A DNA stretch of 64,000 nucleotides from Synechococcus sp. A15-62 (GCF_014280075.1 NZ_CP047950.1:1488001-1552000), one strand, 5' to 3'; counted from the stretch's first letter, positions 1 through 7,951 are shown. The notes: a model not told the origin generated them from the letters alone. Made by a program: numbers and translations.

Positions 1-934
1 CCTCATTCGCTGAGCCTTTCAGAAGGAACGAGTAGTCCTCTTCGTTTCCCTCCAGATTCCATGCCGTGCCGTCCGCGCAGGTGCGTCCTTTCACGCACTG
101 CAACCGCATCTGAATGTTCTGGTCCGGCTGCTGCTGATAAAGCCTCCAAATCCCCCAAACATCACTGGCGGCCCAGCCCTGACTGGCTGCGCCAAAGACG
201 GAATCCAGGGTGATGGCGTTGGTCGTTGAGTCCTTGCTCTGCTTCCTGAGGTGGGCGCTCATCACCACGGCAACGCGGTTTTCAGAAGCCCATGTGTTCA
301 GTGGATAGAGATCGAATCCAAACTCCGCATCGTTCATGCTCGGGCCATCTGGTCTGCCAGCACCCAAAAGCGTCGTGATGCTGTCCAGGACGATCAGGTC
401 GTAGTGCTCTTGCTCCTGAAGAGCCCTGAGCTTGGAAACGTCTAAGAACTCCCAGTCAGTGAGCAGATGGAACTCAGCTTTGACACCCATGACCTTGAGC
501 TTGTCGGCTGCGTTCTCGGGGCTTTCGTCGGACTGGATGAAACAGACCTTGCCTCTCTTGGTCGTGAGCTGACCCATGAAGTCCGAGCCGTTGGAGACGG
601 CTTCCGCCAACCCATAGAGAAGCGAGCTTTTTCCTGACCCTGAAGCCCCAGCAAGCAAGGTCAGCCGACCACGCGGGATGAACTGGTCAGCAATCCAATC
701 CGTGGCCTCGCGCGTCTTCAGGACGTCCTTGGCGGACTGGATGGGGACTTTTTGAACATCCCCCTGACACCCCCCATCAGACAAATGTCCCCTGGAAGTT
801 TGGCGCGCTGTTTGAAGAGTCTTGGAATAAAAGCCCTCTTGCATTTTTGAAGGCGAGAGGAGCGCATCAGCAGGCAACTTCCCCATCTCAATCAACGTTT
901 GAAAAGACGTTCTTTCATCTCCCTGATCCCTCAT
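1..934 (-). CDS. RepA/RecA-like AAA ATPase of a mobile element (partial, C-terminus beyond left edge)
   Basis: The frame is open from ATG at 934 to base 1 with no stop, giving 311 codons. A Walker A motif GASGSGKSS lies at about residues 96-104 and a Walker B strand YDLIVLDS ends near residue 185. This is the RepA/AAA_25 layout of hexameric RecA-fold helicase-like ATPases found in plasmids, prophages and integrative islands. The start ATG overlaps the stop of the upstream gene (ATGA at 931-934), so the two are probably translationally coupled. The likely role is replication of the element or DNA unwinding; this is inferred from family and context. The C-terminal part is missing, so the subfamily cannot be fixed. 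Confidence 0.75.
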   Translation of the reverse strand, partial: MRDQGDERTSFQTLIEMGKLPADALLSPSKMQEGFYSKTLQTARQTSRGHLSDGGCQGDVQKVPIQSAKDVLKTREATDWIADQFIPRGRLTLLAGASGSGKSSLLYGLAEAVSNGSDFMGQLTTKRGKVCFIQSDESPENAADKLKVMGVKAEFHLLTDWEFLDVSKLRALQEQEHYDLIVLDSITTLLGAGRPDGPSMNDAEFGFDLYPLNTWASENRVAVVMSAHLRKQSKDSTTNAITLDSVFGAASQGWAASDVWGIWRLYQQQPDQNIQMRLQCVKGRTCADGTAWNLEGNEEDYSFLLKGSANE

Positions 935-1233
935 GACCCTGCCCTCACACTCGGGTCATTGCTGAAGGTCTCAATGGAATCCTGTTTTTCCTTTCTGAGA
1001 GCGGCACGACGCTGGGCTTCAGCCGCCACCATTTCCTTGGTGCGCTGCGCCATTGATTCACGGATGGCCGTGACGTTGTAAGTGACGGGACCGTTGGGGG
1101 TGCCGGTCGCGTAAATCCAATGCGTGCCAGGTTCCAACCTGCGATCACGCCGCATGGTGCGGATGGTGCTGTTTTTAATTGCCAGAAGCTCTGCTGCTTC
1201 GGACTCAGCCACCCATTGCTGGGGGGTATCCAT
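931..1233 (-). CDS. Excisionase-like small DNA-binding protein
   Basis: This 100-residue protein begins with a segment typical of winged-helix excisionase or MerR-like domains. It has WVAESEAAELLAIKNSTIR as a probable helix-turn-helix with recognition helix, followed by a PGTHWIY wing-like strand at about residues 35-40. The second half is a charged helix rich in Lys, Glu and Arg. Genes of this kind accompany integrases and RepA-like ATPases in integrated elements. Its stop overlaps the start of the ATPase gene, and its own start lies 9 bases after the end of the upstream gene, so all three look like one operon. Function in excision or control is inferred. Confidence 0.6.
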   Translation of the reverse strand: MDTPQQWVAESEAAELLAIKNSTIRTMRRDRRLEPGTHWIYATGTPNGPVTYNVTAIRESMAQRTKEMVAAEAQRRAALRKEKQDSIETFSNDPSVRAGS

Positions 1234-1242
1234 TAAGAGGGC

Positions 1243-1707
1243 TCAGTTAGATCCCTTCGCCTTGGCAGCCATCCTGTCCAGCGTTTCCATGGTCACCTTG
1301 TTGGCGAGCAGGAATTCAGTGGGCTTTGCGTTAGCTGCAATGCACTTTTCCCAAGTCTCCTGAGAGACCTGGAAAGTCACGCCTTCCCACCGAAACAGTC
1401 GGAGGGATTTTTTGTGGTGACGAGAAGGACGAGGCAAGTTCTGAGCTTCCAGAGAAGGGGTGAACAGAACCGCCTTTGCAACTCCTAAAGCAGAGCCAGC
1501 GTCTTTTTCAACGCACCATCCGCATGGCTGGCAGATGGGTAGGGACCAGGGCCAAGACCCCGGCAAGCCACATATCAGGGAGCTGCCTAAGCAGTGCTTT
1601 AAGCGTGGACTATCAGTGAACCCATCGTCGAGCTGTCGCGTAGACGTGTCAACAGGTGGCAGAAAAGTCGTGCCAAAGGGATCAATTCTTCCAGCGGATT
1701 TTGGCAC
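1243..1707 (-). CDS. Unknown protein of the mobile element (start uncertain)
   Basis: The open frame is 154 residues. The last 70 residues look like a real protein, with a mixed charged and hydrophobic segment around FRWEGVTFQVSQETWEKC and a Lys-rich C-terminus. The first 80 residues are of low-complexity quality, with a CQPCGWC cluster, and could be non-coding read-through or a zinc-binding segment. No better ATG is visible in frame; an internal TTG is possible. It heads the operon with the excisionase-like and ATPase genes. No family is recognised. Confidence 0.4.
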   Translation of the reverse strand: MPKSAGRIDPFGTTFLPPVDTSTRQLDDGFTDSPRLKHCLGSSLICGLPGSWPWSLPICQPCGWCVEKDAGSALGVAKAVLFTPSLEAQNLPRPSRHHKKSLRLFRWEGVTFQVSQETWEKCIAANAKPTEFLLANKVTMETLDRMAAKAKGSN

Positions 1708-1737
1708 TTATTTGGCACAAACGATCTGAGCAACTCA

Positions 1738-1766
1738 TCAGATCTCAGCTGTGTACTGAGATCTGA
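1738..1766. repeat. Perfect 11-bp inverted repeat at the element boundary
   Basis: TCAGATCTCAG at 1738-1748 is repeated in reverse complement at 1756-1766, with a 7-base spacer. A further partial copy, TGAGATCTG, follows at 1771-1779, and ATCTGAG occurs just before at 1723-1729. No T tract follows on either strand, so this is not an ordinary intrinsic terminator. It lies exactly between the mobile-element genes and the first chromosomal gene, which makes an attachment or recombinase-binding site conceivable. Confidence 0.5.
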
Positions 1767-1842
1767 GGCGTGAGATCTGTTGCTGCACCAGCAGCCTGCC
1801 TAACCCTTGAATGGGCTGAGCCATCCCGGGTGAGACAACCCT

Positions 1843-2760
1843 TTGCCGCTTCCAGTCGTTTATCACCCGCATTACTCCGCGCCGCTGCCGAGCACCCATC
1901 GCTTTCCGATGGCGAAGTTCCGGCTGCTGCATCAACTCCTGCTGGAGCAGGGGGTCGTCCAGGCCGAGGAGGTGCATCGGCCCTTGAGCATCGCCCGCAG
2001 AGATCTGGAGAGCGTCCATCCCCGCATGTATCACGAAGCCTTCAGCCGTGATCACCTGACCCGACCGGAGCAACGTCGCATCGGGCTTCCGGCCACGCGG
2101 CCTTTGGTGCAGCGCACCTGGCTTGCCGTGGGCGGCACCCTGTTGACGGCACGACTGGCTCTCCAGCGGGGCTTGGCCTCCCATCTGGCGGGTGGCACCC
2201 ACCACGCCCACCCCGGCTTCGGCAGTGGCTTCTGCATCTTCAACGACTGTGCTGTCGCCGCGCGGGTGTTGCTGGGAACTGGGGAGGTGCGGCGAATTCT
2301 GATCGTGGATCTCGATGTGCACCAAGGGGATGGTTCGGCAGCCTGCTTTCAACACGACCCCAGGGTGACCACCCTTTCGGTGCACGCCGCCAGCAATTTC
2401 CCTTTGCGCAAAGTGGACGGGGATATCGACATCCCCCTCGCCGACGGCACCAGCGACGACGACTATCTCGCTGCCATTGCCGACCGGTTGCCCGATGCCT
2501 TGGACACCATCGCGCCGGATTTGGTGCTTTACAACGCGGGCGTCGATCCCCATCGCGATGATCGGCTCGGCCGACTCGCCCTCAGCGATGCGGGGTTGAA
2601 GATGCGCGATCGACTTGTGCTCGATGCCTGTCTGCGCCGCAGGATTGCAACCGCAACGGTGATCGGTGGTGGCTATGACGCCCTCGATCCCCTGGTGCAG
2701 CGCCACGCCATCGTGGTGCGTGCTGCTGCCGAGCAGGCTCGCTTGTTCGACCTTCCATGA
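1843..2760 (+). CDS. Histone deacetylase / acetoin-utilisation (AcuC-like) family protein
   Basis: This 305-residue protein spans the whole zinc-dependent deacetylase fold. Visible motifs are YHPHYSAPLPSTHRFP at the N-terminus, the catalytic His pair in GGTHHAHPG (120-121), the zinc ligands in DLDVHQGDG (Asp158, His160), and the distal Asp region NAGVDPHRDDRLG near 235-245. The start is TTG, chosen because the conserved N-terminal motif begins immediately after it. Bacterial members deacetylate small amides or lysines; the substrate here is unknown. The stop overlaps the ATG of the next gene by four bases (ATGA), so the two are probably co-translated. Confidence 0.88.
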   Translation: MPLPVVYHPHYSAPLPSTHRFPMAKFRLLHQLLLEQGVVQAEEVHRPLSIARRDLESVHPRMYHEAFSRDHLTRPEQRRIGLPATRPLVQRTWLAVGGTLLTARLALQRGLASHLAGGTHHAHPGFGSGFCIFNDCAVAARVLLGTGEVRRILIVDLDVHQGDGSAACFQHDPRVTTLSVHAASNFPLRKVDGDIDIPLADGTSDDDYLAAIADRLPDALDTIAPDLVLYNAGVDPHRDDRLGRLALSDAGLKMRDRLVLDACLRRRIATATVIGGGYDALDPLVQRHAIVVRAAAEQARLFDLP

Positions 2761-3335
2761 CTGAGGGAATCTCTGAAACCATCCCCCCCTGGAGACCTCT
2801 GCTGCGCGCGGCCATGCAGCGGGAGGGGCGCTCCGTTGCCGCCCGCTGGGTGCAACTGGCCACAACAGGACGCGATGGCACACCTCGGGTGCGAACCCTG
2901 GTGTTCCGCGGCTGGGCCGGTGCAGCCCAACTCGAACTCTTCAGCGATCAGCGCAGCGAGAAGGTGACGGAACTCGCCAACGATGGAGCCACTGAACTGT
3001 GCTGGTTGTTCCCCAAAGCACGCCAGCAGTACCGCCTGCGGGGAAAGGTGAAGCTGATCAAAGCCACCGAACAACCTGAGCTCTGCCAGCAGCGCTGGCA
3101 AAAGCTCTCCGATACAGGACGAGCCGTCTGGGGGTGGCCCACCCCGGCGGATCCGCTGGACCCCACGGCGGCCTTCCCCGATCAACTGGCTGAAACTGCA
3201 CCGCTGCCAGAGCATTTCGTGGTGCTAAGGCTGCAGGTGATCAGCGTTGAGCGGCTCAACCTTGGCCCCCACCCCCATCAACGCACGCGTTGGAGTGCGG
3301 ACACGCTCTGGCAGGAGCAACCGCTGAACCCCTGA
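2757..3335 (+). CDS. PPOX-class FMN-dependent flavoprotein (alr4036 family)
   Basis: The 192-residue protein has the pyridoxamine-phosphate-oxidase split-barrel pattern: WVQLATTGRDGTPRVRTLVFRG near the N-terminus, SDQRSEK as the FMN-phosphate loop, CWLFPKARQQYRLRG, and a C-terminal R-x-RW. It matches the cyanobacterial alr4036-type branch rather than true PdxH, so pyridoxal-phosphate synthesis should not be assumed. It starts inside the stop codon of the deacetylase-like gene (ATGA overlap), suggesting a two-gene unit. Confidence 0.82.
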   Translation: MTEGISETIPPWRPLLRAAMQREGRSVAARWVQLATTGRDGTPRVRTLVFRGWAGAAQLELFSDQRSEKVTELANDGATELCWLFPKARQQYRLRGKVKLIKATEQPELCQQRWQKLSDTGRAVWGWPTPADPLDPTAAFPDQLAETAPLPEHFVVLRLQVISVERLNLGPHPHQRTRWSADTLWQEQPLNP

Positions 3336-3683
3336 TCACCACCAACGCTCAACGCGACCAACCGACGGACGACCGGGTTCACTGGGCACTGTCACCACCG
3401 ATAGCCGCTGCAGGTCTCGGCGGTAATCAAAGCGACAGAAGCCAACGCCCGTACCGGAACAGGCCGAAAGGCTTTCGAGCCCAACAGAGGCCCAGCGCCG
3501 CTCCTCGGGCGTTGGCGTTTTTTCCGGGGCAGGACGCCAGCCATCGGCAATCAAGTGGCGATTCGCCTCGAGGATGGTTTGCCTGGCGCTGAGCTGCGGC
3601 TCAGGTCTGGCGAAGGCAGAGCCTCCCACCAACCAGGGCAGCAACAGCGACAAAACAACACAACGTGCCATGGAGGGGCCCAT
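3336..3683 (-). CDS. Hypothetical small secreted protein
   Basis: The product is 115 residues, or 111 if translation begins at the second ATG (3671). A hydrophobic N-terminal segment ending in GGSAFA-R is a plausible signal peptide with an Ala-x-Ala cleavage site near residue 26. The mature part is about 90 residues, contains two cysteines about ten residues apart (SACSGTGVGFCRF) that could form a disulfide, and ends in Arg and Trp. No family is recognised. It converges on the PPOX gene with no intervening bases. Confidence 0.6.
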   Translation of the reverse strand: MGPSMARCVVLSLLLPWLVGGSAFARPEPQLSARQTILEANRHLIADGWRPAPEKTPTPEERRWASVGLESLSACSGTGVGFCRFDYRRDLQRLSVVTVPSEPGRPSVGRVERWW

Positions 3684-3726
3684 CCCTCTCTGACCTAGCC
3701 ATGAATTGGAGCGCTGACCACAGGGG

Positions 3727-4740
3727 TCAGCCCGCGGTGAGCTGAGCGAGGGGCTGAATGCTGAGGGCGATCACCACACTCACCACAACACCAACGGCAG
3801 CTTTCCAGAGATCCGTGCCGATGACCTTGGCCAGACTGCCCCCCTCCCGGTTGGTGAACACGACGTCTGATGTTTGTTGCTTGATCCGCAAGGCCAACTC
3901 ACGGCCGCCGATCAGGCCCAGAAACACCCAAGTGGTGCTGAGGGGGAAGCTGGAGAGGAAGGCCTTGTAGAGCAGGCAAAGACCGAACAACAGATCGATC
4001 AGCGTGGCCGAGCGCAAATCAGAACTGTTGGTCTTGGTGCGGAGCACGGCCTGAATCGGCCCACCCCCGGTGGCCACCAGGACACAAAGGCCCAAGCAGA
4101 GCACCAGCGTGCAGATGAGCATCGGAACGAGGTCCAACTGGCGCGGCAGGAACACAAAAATGTTGGCCAGGTCCTGCACCAGCCACATGCACCAGAGGAA
4201 GCCGGTGGAGAACCACTGCAAGCCGTACCAGACCTTGCTCGGGTCTTTGCCGTCTTGGGAACGGCAGAACACCCAGCGCTCCAGCAACCACAAGCCCAGG
4301 CCGTAGGCCGCCAGGCCTACGGCGAAGGCGAGTCCATACCCCGTCAGCGAGCTGCTGAGCAACATGCCGATGTTGATCGGCATGAACGATGACAACACCA
4401 GAAACGAGGTGCTCACCGGTGCTCCCCACTGGGTCAGGGCCACAACAGCGAGCGGTGGAAGCACGTAGACCCAGGTGAACGGCTCGGGCCAAGGAAACTC
4501 CTTGCCAGGCACACTGAGGCGGCCCCAGGTGGGATCACCGTTGTTGAGGGACCAGCCCAACAGCAGCACTCCACAGGTGACCGTGCAGATGAACAGCATC
4601 TGCGCGGGCTTCGACGTGCGTTTCCGGTTGGAGGAGAGATAGGTGCCGAGGGTCTGAAGCGAGTCGTTCGCCACCACGGAATAGGCCGCCAGCAGGAATC
4701 CGACGAGCATCCAGATGCTGACGTCCATCAATCCGATCAA
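3727..4740 (-). CDS. PiT-like inorganic phosphate transporter family permease
   Basis: The 337-residue protein is almost entirely membrane-spanning, with about ten hydrophobic helices. Near the N-terminus it has AYSVVANDSLQTLGTYL (Asn25-Asp26), matching the GANDV signature of PiT/Pho4 transporters. A second half-repeat near residue 265 carries SFPLSTTWVFLGLIGG, matching the P-S-T-T element of the same family. It is shorter than classical PiT proteins and the signatures are divergent, so the transported ion (phosphate, sulfate or other) is not certain. It stands alone on the minus strand. Confidence 0.65.
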   Translation of the reverse strand: MIGLMDVSIWMLVGFLLAAYSVVANDSLQTLGTYLSSNRKRTSKPAQMLFICTVTCGVLLLGWSLNNGDPTWGRLSVPGKEFPWPEPFTWVYVLPPLAVVALTQWGAPVSTSFLVLSSFMPINIGMLLSSSLTGYGLAFAVGLAAYGLGLWLLERWVFCRSQDGKDPSKVWYGLQWFSTGFLWCMWLVQDLANIFVFLPRQLDLVPMLICTLVLCLGLCVLVATGGGPIQAVLRTKTNSSDLRSATLIDLLFGLCLLYKAFLSSFPLSTTWVFLGLIGGRELALRIKQQTSDVVFTNREGGSLAKVIGTDLWKAAVGVVVSVVIALSIQPLAQLTAG

Positions 4741-5134
4741 GCCGATGGTTTGCCTTCCTTGTAAAGAGCCCTAGGAGGAACGTCGGTGCTCCAGGCCACT
4801 CGGACGTGTCGTGATTGAGGAATGTTGTGTGGTCGACGGTGATGCATCACCGGAGCGATTCGACCACGAACGTACGTTGACGGACGAATCGGTGTTGAGG
4901 GATACACACCCAAATGTCTTAAGAACGAACGGATTTGACCTCAGCCAAAGCCAAAGCCAAATCGCAGTTCCCGTCGGGCATCGCTCGGCCCGGCTTCCAA
5001 GCCCATTAGCGACTTGGCCCACGCATCATGAGCCGAAAAGAACGCGATTGCAGGGCGATCGGCAACGATTTTTCGACATTCACAAATTCCGTTCGAGACC
5101 GAATTTGGGACTGCTGCACGTCAAGGCTGTCCGA
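4741..5134. other. Intergenic region, no gene recognised
   Basis: About 390 bases lie between the 5' end of the PiT-like gene and the 3' end of the L,D-transpeptidase-like gene. Open frames on both strands here lack plausible protein character. A short triple repeat of AAAGCC sits near 4943-4962. The upstream signals of the PiT-like gene presumably lie close to 4741-4800, but no clear promoter boxes are visible. Confidence 0.5.
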
Positions 5135-5635
5135 TCAGTTCACCACCTTCAGAGTGCGAATCCCAGTTGCCTTGACCCAACTGGCGAGCGCATCGATATC
5201 AGCCCGCTCGGGAATGCAGATGCAACCCGTGCCGGGATAACAGCGGTGGATGCCCAGAGCACTTCGGGTGGTGTCGAAACGAGGGGTCAGGTCAAACCAC
5301 AGATCATTCCCCCACGGTTCCGGACGCCCCAGGCTGTACACACCAACGGGCAGAGGGGCTGCATTGCCGGGGCTCCAGCGGCGATCAGCACTCTGGCGCC
5401 GGGCCACACCACTGGCCGCTGGCCAGCTGGCCAGCAAACGCGGGCCGCGATGCAGTTCAACCTTCCAGATGCGATTGCCATCCGGGAACAGCTCGGCCGT
5501 GCGACGGGTGCTGAGCTGCAGTGGACCCCCCTGCAGCAGCGCCGTCGTTGGCCCCTGTTGCCCAGGGAGATCAGCGGCCGTTGCCGCTACGCAGCTGCCC
5601 AGCAGCACAGGCACCAGAAGGGCGTGGCGCAGCAT
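5135..5635 (-). CDS. Secreted L,D-transpeptidase-like protein
   Basis: With the start at ATG 5635 (MLRHALLVPVLLGS) the product is 166 residues. It has a signal peptide ending around AATAA. The C-terminal third contains LGIHRCYPGTGCICIP, which resembles the YkuD active-site block H-x-G-T...S-x-G-C, with the final Cys as candidate nucleophile. The family cross-links or anchors peptidoglycan in the periplasm. The match is to the catalytic motif only, and a non-enzymatic relative is possible. Another ATG at 5647 is in frame, but it overlaps the start of the divergent oxygenase gene. Confidence 0.55.
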   Translation of the reverse strand: MLRHALLVPVLLGSCVAATAADLPGQQGPTTALLQGGPLQLSTRRTAELFPDGNRIWKVELHRGPRLLASWPAASGVARRQSADRRWSPGNAAPLPVGVYSLGRPEPWGNDLWFDLTPRFDTTRSALGIHRCYPGTGCICIPERADIDALASWVKATGIRTLKVVN

Positions 5636-5645
5636 CAGGATCGTC

Positions 5646-6416
5646 ATGAACGGTGCGCCCACTTTGGGGCTGCCACGATGGCCTGCAGCAGACCAAGCCT
5701 TGGTGGACGTTCTCGATCTGTTTCCCCGCTCCATCCTTCGGGGCACCCTTCCGGATCCTCTGCTCCAACAGTTGATTGGGCTGAGCGAAAGCGTGCTCGC
5801 CCATCCTGAGTCCAGCCCCGATGCTTCCGCGAAGCTGGCGGGTCAACTGCTTCAGCAGCGCGAACTGAGGCCTGATCAACCCGGCGTGCAAGAGCTCAGC
5901 AACAACCACCTGCTGCCGGCCTGTGATCGCTGGATCCGCCATGTGATGGACCGTCAGCCTCCCCAGGGTCGCGGCCCCTGGGTTCCCGGTCGCTACCGCC
6001 TTCAGATGATTGATCTATGGCTCAATTGCCAGACCGCCGGTGACTACAACCCCACCCACACCCATGGCGGCAGCTTCTCTGGAGTGATCTTTCTGAAGGT
6101 GCCACCGCAGATCAACGCCAACAGTTTTGATGGCCAACTCTGCTTCCACGGCCCGGAGGACTGGCACATTCAGTCGTTCCGCACCGGCATGGCGCACTAC
6201 GTGCTGCCTGTGCCCGGTGAGTTCTATGTGTTCCCGGCCTGGCAACCCCATTCGGTGATGCCCTTCCGAGGGGATGGTGAACGCTGGTCGCTGGCGTTCA
6301 ATGTGGTGGCTGCCCCCGGTGTTCCGCCCACAGCGATGCAGCAGCCCGCCCCACAGCAACAACCCCTGGGCAACGTCTCGCTCTCGAGTCAGCGACCCAC
6401 GGCCAAGGGCTTCTGA
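5646..6416 (+). CDS. Putative 2OG-Fe(II) oxygenase (TIGR02466 / PF13759 type)
   Basis: The product is 256 residues from ATG 5646; TTG 5700 or GTG 5703 are alternatives that leave more promoter room. The double-stranded beta-helix motifs are present: NPTHTHGGSFSGVIFL (His138 and His140 region), GEFYVFPAWQPHSVMPF with the distal His, and GERWSLAFNV with the 2-oxoglutarate-binding Arg. TIGR02466 members occur in cyanobacteria and cyanophages; substrates are unknown. It is divergent from the transpeptidase-like gene, with nearly abutting starts. Confidence 0.75.
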   Translation: MNGAPTLGLPRWPAADQALVDVLDLFPRSILRGTLPDPLLQQLIGLSESVLAHPESSPDASAKLAGQLLQQRELRPDQPGVQELSNNHLLPACDRWIRHVMDRQPPQGRGPWVPGRYRLQMIDLWLNCQTAGDYNPTHTHGGSFSGVIFLKVPPQINANSFDGQLCFHGPEDWHIQSFRTGMAHYVLPVPGEFYVFPAWQPHSVMPFRGDGERWSLAFNVVAAPGVPPTAMQQPAPQQQPLGNVSLSSQRPTAKGF

Positions 6417-6458
6417 CGAGAACTGTCAGAGTCTTCCGATTGCATCTGTTCAGGATTC

Positions 6459-6710
6459 ATGGGTGATTCCGAGCCGCTCCAGCAGGCCAAAGCGATCGCA
6501 GCGGCACTGGAGCAGCTGGCCGACCAGCTGCGACCTGAGGTGATTCGTGCAGCACGACTGGATGACGACGGACGCCGCGATCTCGACCGGATCGAATACG
6601 CCCTCGGGACCATCGGCAAGGCCTTGATCCTGACGGACTATTCCATCGACGAAGAGAAGGACATCGACAAACTCAAGGCCTTCCGCGAGTCGCAGAAGGG
6701 AATGGGATGA
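6459..6710 (+). CDS. Conserved hypothetical small acidic protein
   Basis: This is an 83-residue, highly charged and mostly helical protein, with LEQLADQL and RLDDDGRRDLDRIEYALGTIGKAL. It has no signal peptide or membrane segment and no Cys. No known domain is recognised. It follows the oxygenase by 42 bases in the same direction and could be co-transcribed. Its stop lies 2 bases from the 3' end of the convergent phosphoesterase gene. Confidence 0.7.
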   Translation: MGDSEPLQQAKAIAAALEQLADQLRPEVIRAARLDDDGRRDLDRIEYALGTIGKALILTDYSIDEEKDIDKLKAFRESQKGMG

Positions 6711-6712
6711 AT

Positions 6713-7474
6713 TCAGACGCTGCTCCAGCGCAGCAGCCGGTGCTGAACGGCTCCATCAGGCCTCAGCTCGAGCAGCCTGCCCTCCGGATCATCAGCGCGA
6801 CCCAAGGGGCAGGGCTGCACCGCTTTGAAACTGCAGAGAGTGGAGGGGCATCCGAGCAGCAGCACGTCAGGCCGCATGAACCAGGCCCCCTGCAAATGCT
6901 GATGGATGTGTCCAAACAGCACCGCCCGCAGGGCTCGATGGGGACGCAACAGCTCCTCAAGACTTGCCTGATCGAGGAGCCCGATCGCATCCATGCCGGC
7001 ATCACCGATGGCGATTGGTGGATGGTGAAGCGCAACCACCAGGGGCAGATCACGGCGCTCCGAGCACTGCAGGCGCTCGGCCAGCCACTGGAGCTGAAGC
7101 GAGCCAAGGACACCGGCAGCTGAACCCACCCGATGGCTGCTCAGCAGCAGCACTCTCACGCCTTGCACCAACAGATCAGCGGGAGCTGTTGCCCACGTTC
7201 TGCCCAGCACCGCATCGAGCAGCAGCGGGTGATCGTGGTTGCCGGGCAGCAGAGCCACGGAACAGCGCAAGTGTTGGATCAGGGCCCGCCGCAGCCGGAC
7301 ATAACCACCCCAGCTTTCGTCTTGGCAGAGGTCCCCGGTGACCAGCACCAAATCGGGGTTCAAGGTGCCACCAAGCTGGAGAGCTCGCTCAAAGTGAGCA
7401 AGGGCCGGCCGACCGCGCACCAGCCCCTGATCAGCAGCCACCAGGTGTGGATCACTGAGTTGAAGAATCCTCAT
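6713..7474 (-). CDS. Calcineurin-like metallophosphoesterase (CpdA-like)
   Basis: Starting at [11 protein letters not shown] (ATG 7474), the 253-residue protein carries all five metallophosphoesterase blocks: [25 protein letters not shown] and FGHIHQH. This is the pattern of cyclic-nucleotide phosphodiesterase CpdA and relatives, with two metal ions in the active site. The substrate may be cAMP or another phosphodiester. Longer frames upstream of 7474 are not conserved in character. The 5' end overlaps the neighbouring Trp-rich gene by 23 bases, consistent with one operon. Confidence 0.85.
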   Translation of the reverse strand: MRILQLSDPHLVAADQGLVRGRPALAHFERALQLGGTLNPDLVLVTGDLCQDESWGGYVRLRRALIQHLRCSVALLPGNHDHPLLLDAVLGRTWATAPADLLVQGVRVLLLSSHRVGSAAGVLGSLQLQWLAERLQCSERRDLPLVVALHHPPIAIGDAGMDAIGLLDQASLEELLRPHRALRAVLFGHIHQHLQGAWFMRPDVLLLGCPSTLCSFKAVQPCPLGRADDPEGRLLELRPDGAVQHRLLRWSSV

Positions 7475-7685
7475 CGCTCTCCGGGATGGACTGCCAGCCG
7501 CTGCTCCAACGGGTTGGATCCTTGAGCTCACTCCAGAGCACCCGCTCGCGATGCGACGGGGCCAGCACAGCTGCCAACTCAACCCATCGCAGCGGGCCAC
7601 GCCCGCCTTGCGTGATCAGCTCGAAATGGCGATAACCGGCCACCGGGCGCTGGCTGGTCCAGGCCCGGGCAGGACGCCAGGCCAT
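7452..7685 (-). CDS. Tryptophan-rich conserved protein (TIGR02450 family)
   Basis: The 77-residue protein has the TIGR02450 pattern: [19 protein letters not shown], then VELAAVL and a W-x-x-L-K-D-x-x-x-W segment. Members are found in cyanobacteria and some proteobacteria; the function is unknown. Its start abuts the end of the DUF3764 gene (7685) and its 3' end overlaps the phosphoesterase gene. Confidence 0.75.
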   Translation of the reverse strand: MAWRPARAWTSQRPVAGYRHFELITQGGRGPLRWVELAAVLAPSHRERVLWSELKDPTRWSSGWQSIPESDEDSSTQ

Positions 7686-7951
7686 CAGCTGGCGACGAAC
7701 ACCTGACTCACGGTGCTCTCAATCACGTGACCCGAAGCCGCGATCATGTCGGTGTTGTCGGCGATGAATTGCTCCATCACCCCGGGGGCGGCTTGCATCA
7801 CCGCGCAAACCTTGCTGGGGTCGTCCTTGCTGACACCCCGGTAGAGCGAAGTGATGCCAGCGATTTTCTGAAGCGGCAGGGATGCGTCATAGGTGGCGAC
7901 CCATTCGGCAAATGACTTGGTGATGGTGAAGGTGAGGACGTGGGTTTCCAT
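7685..7951 (-). CDS. DUF3764 family protein
   Basis: From METHVLTFTITKSF the product is 88 residues. It has the DUF3764 features of a ferredoxin-like fold fragment: an N-terminal strand, then FAEWVATYDAS, YRGVSKDDPSKVC and a long C-terminal segment with FIADNTDMIAASGHV. An ATG four codons upstream (7963) is an alternative. The function is unknown. It overlaps the TIGR02450 gene by one base. Confidence 0.75.
   Translation of the reverse strand: METHVLTFTITKSFAEWVATYDASLPLQKIAGITSLYRGVSKDDPSKVCAVMQAAPGVMEQFIADNTDMIAASGHVIESTVSQVFVAS

Noticed and set aside
1738-2883. Long minus-strand frame (381 codons) opposite the deacetylase-like gene
   Set aside because: It is the complementary phase of a real plus-strand gene, has a His/Gln/Ala-rich shadow composition and no recognisable motif.
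3712-3731. Hairpin GCTGACC/GGTCAGC at the end of the PiT-like gene as a terminator
   Set aside because: It overlaps the stop codon region and has no T tract.
4943-4962. AAAGCC triplet repeat as a possible CRISPR or satellite
   Set aside because: Only three 6-base units with no spacers; too short to interpret.
4811-5809. 332-codon plus-strand frame crossing the intergenic gap and the transpeptidase-like gene
   Set aside because: No motif, Arg/Pro/Ser-rich, and it runs through two regions of different character.
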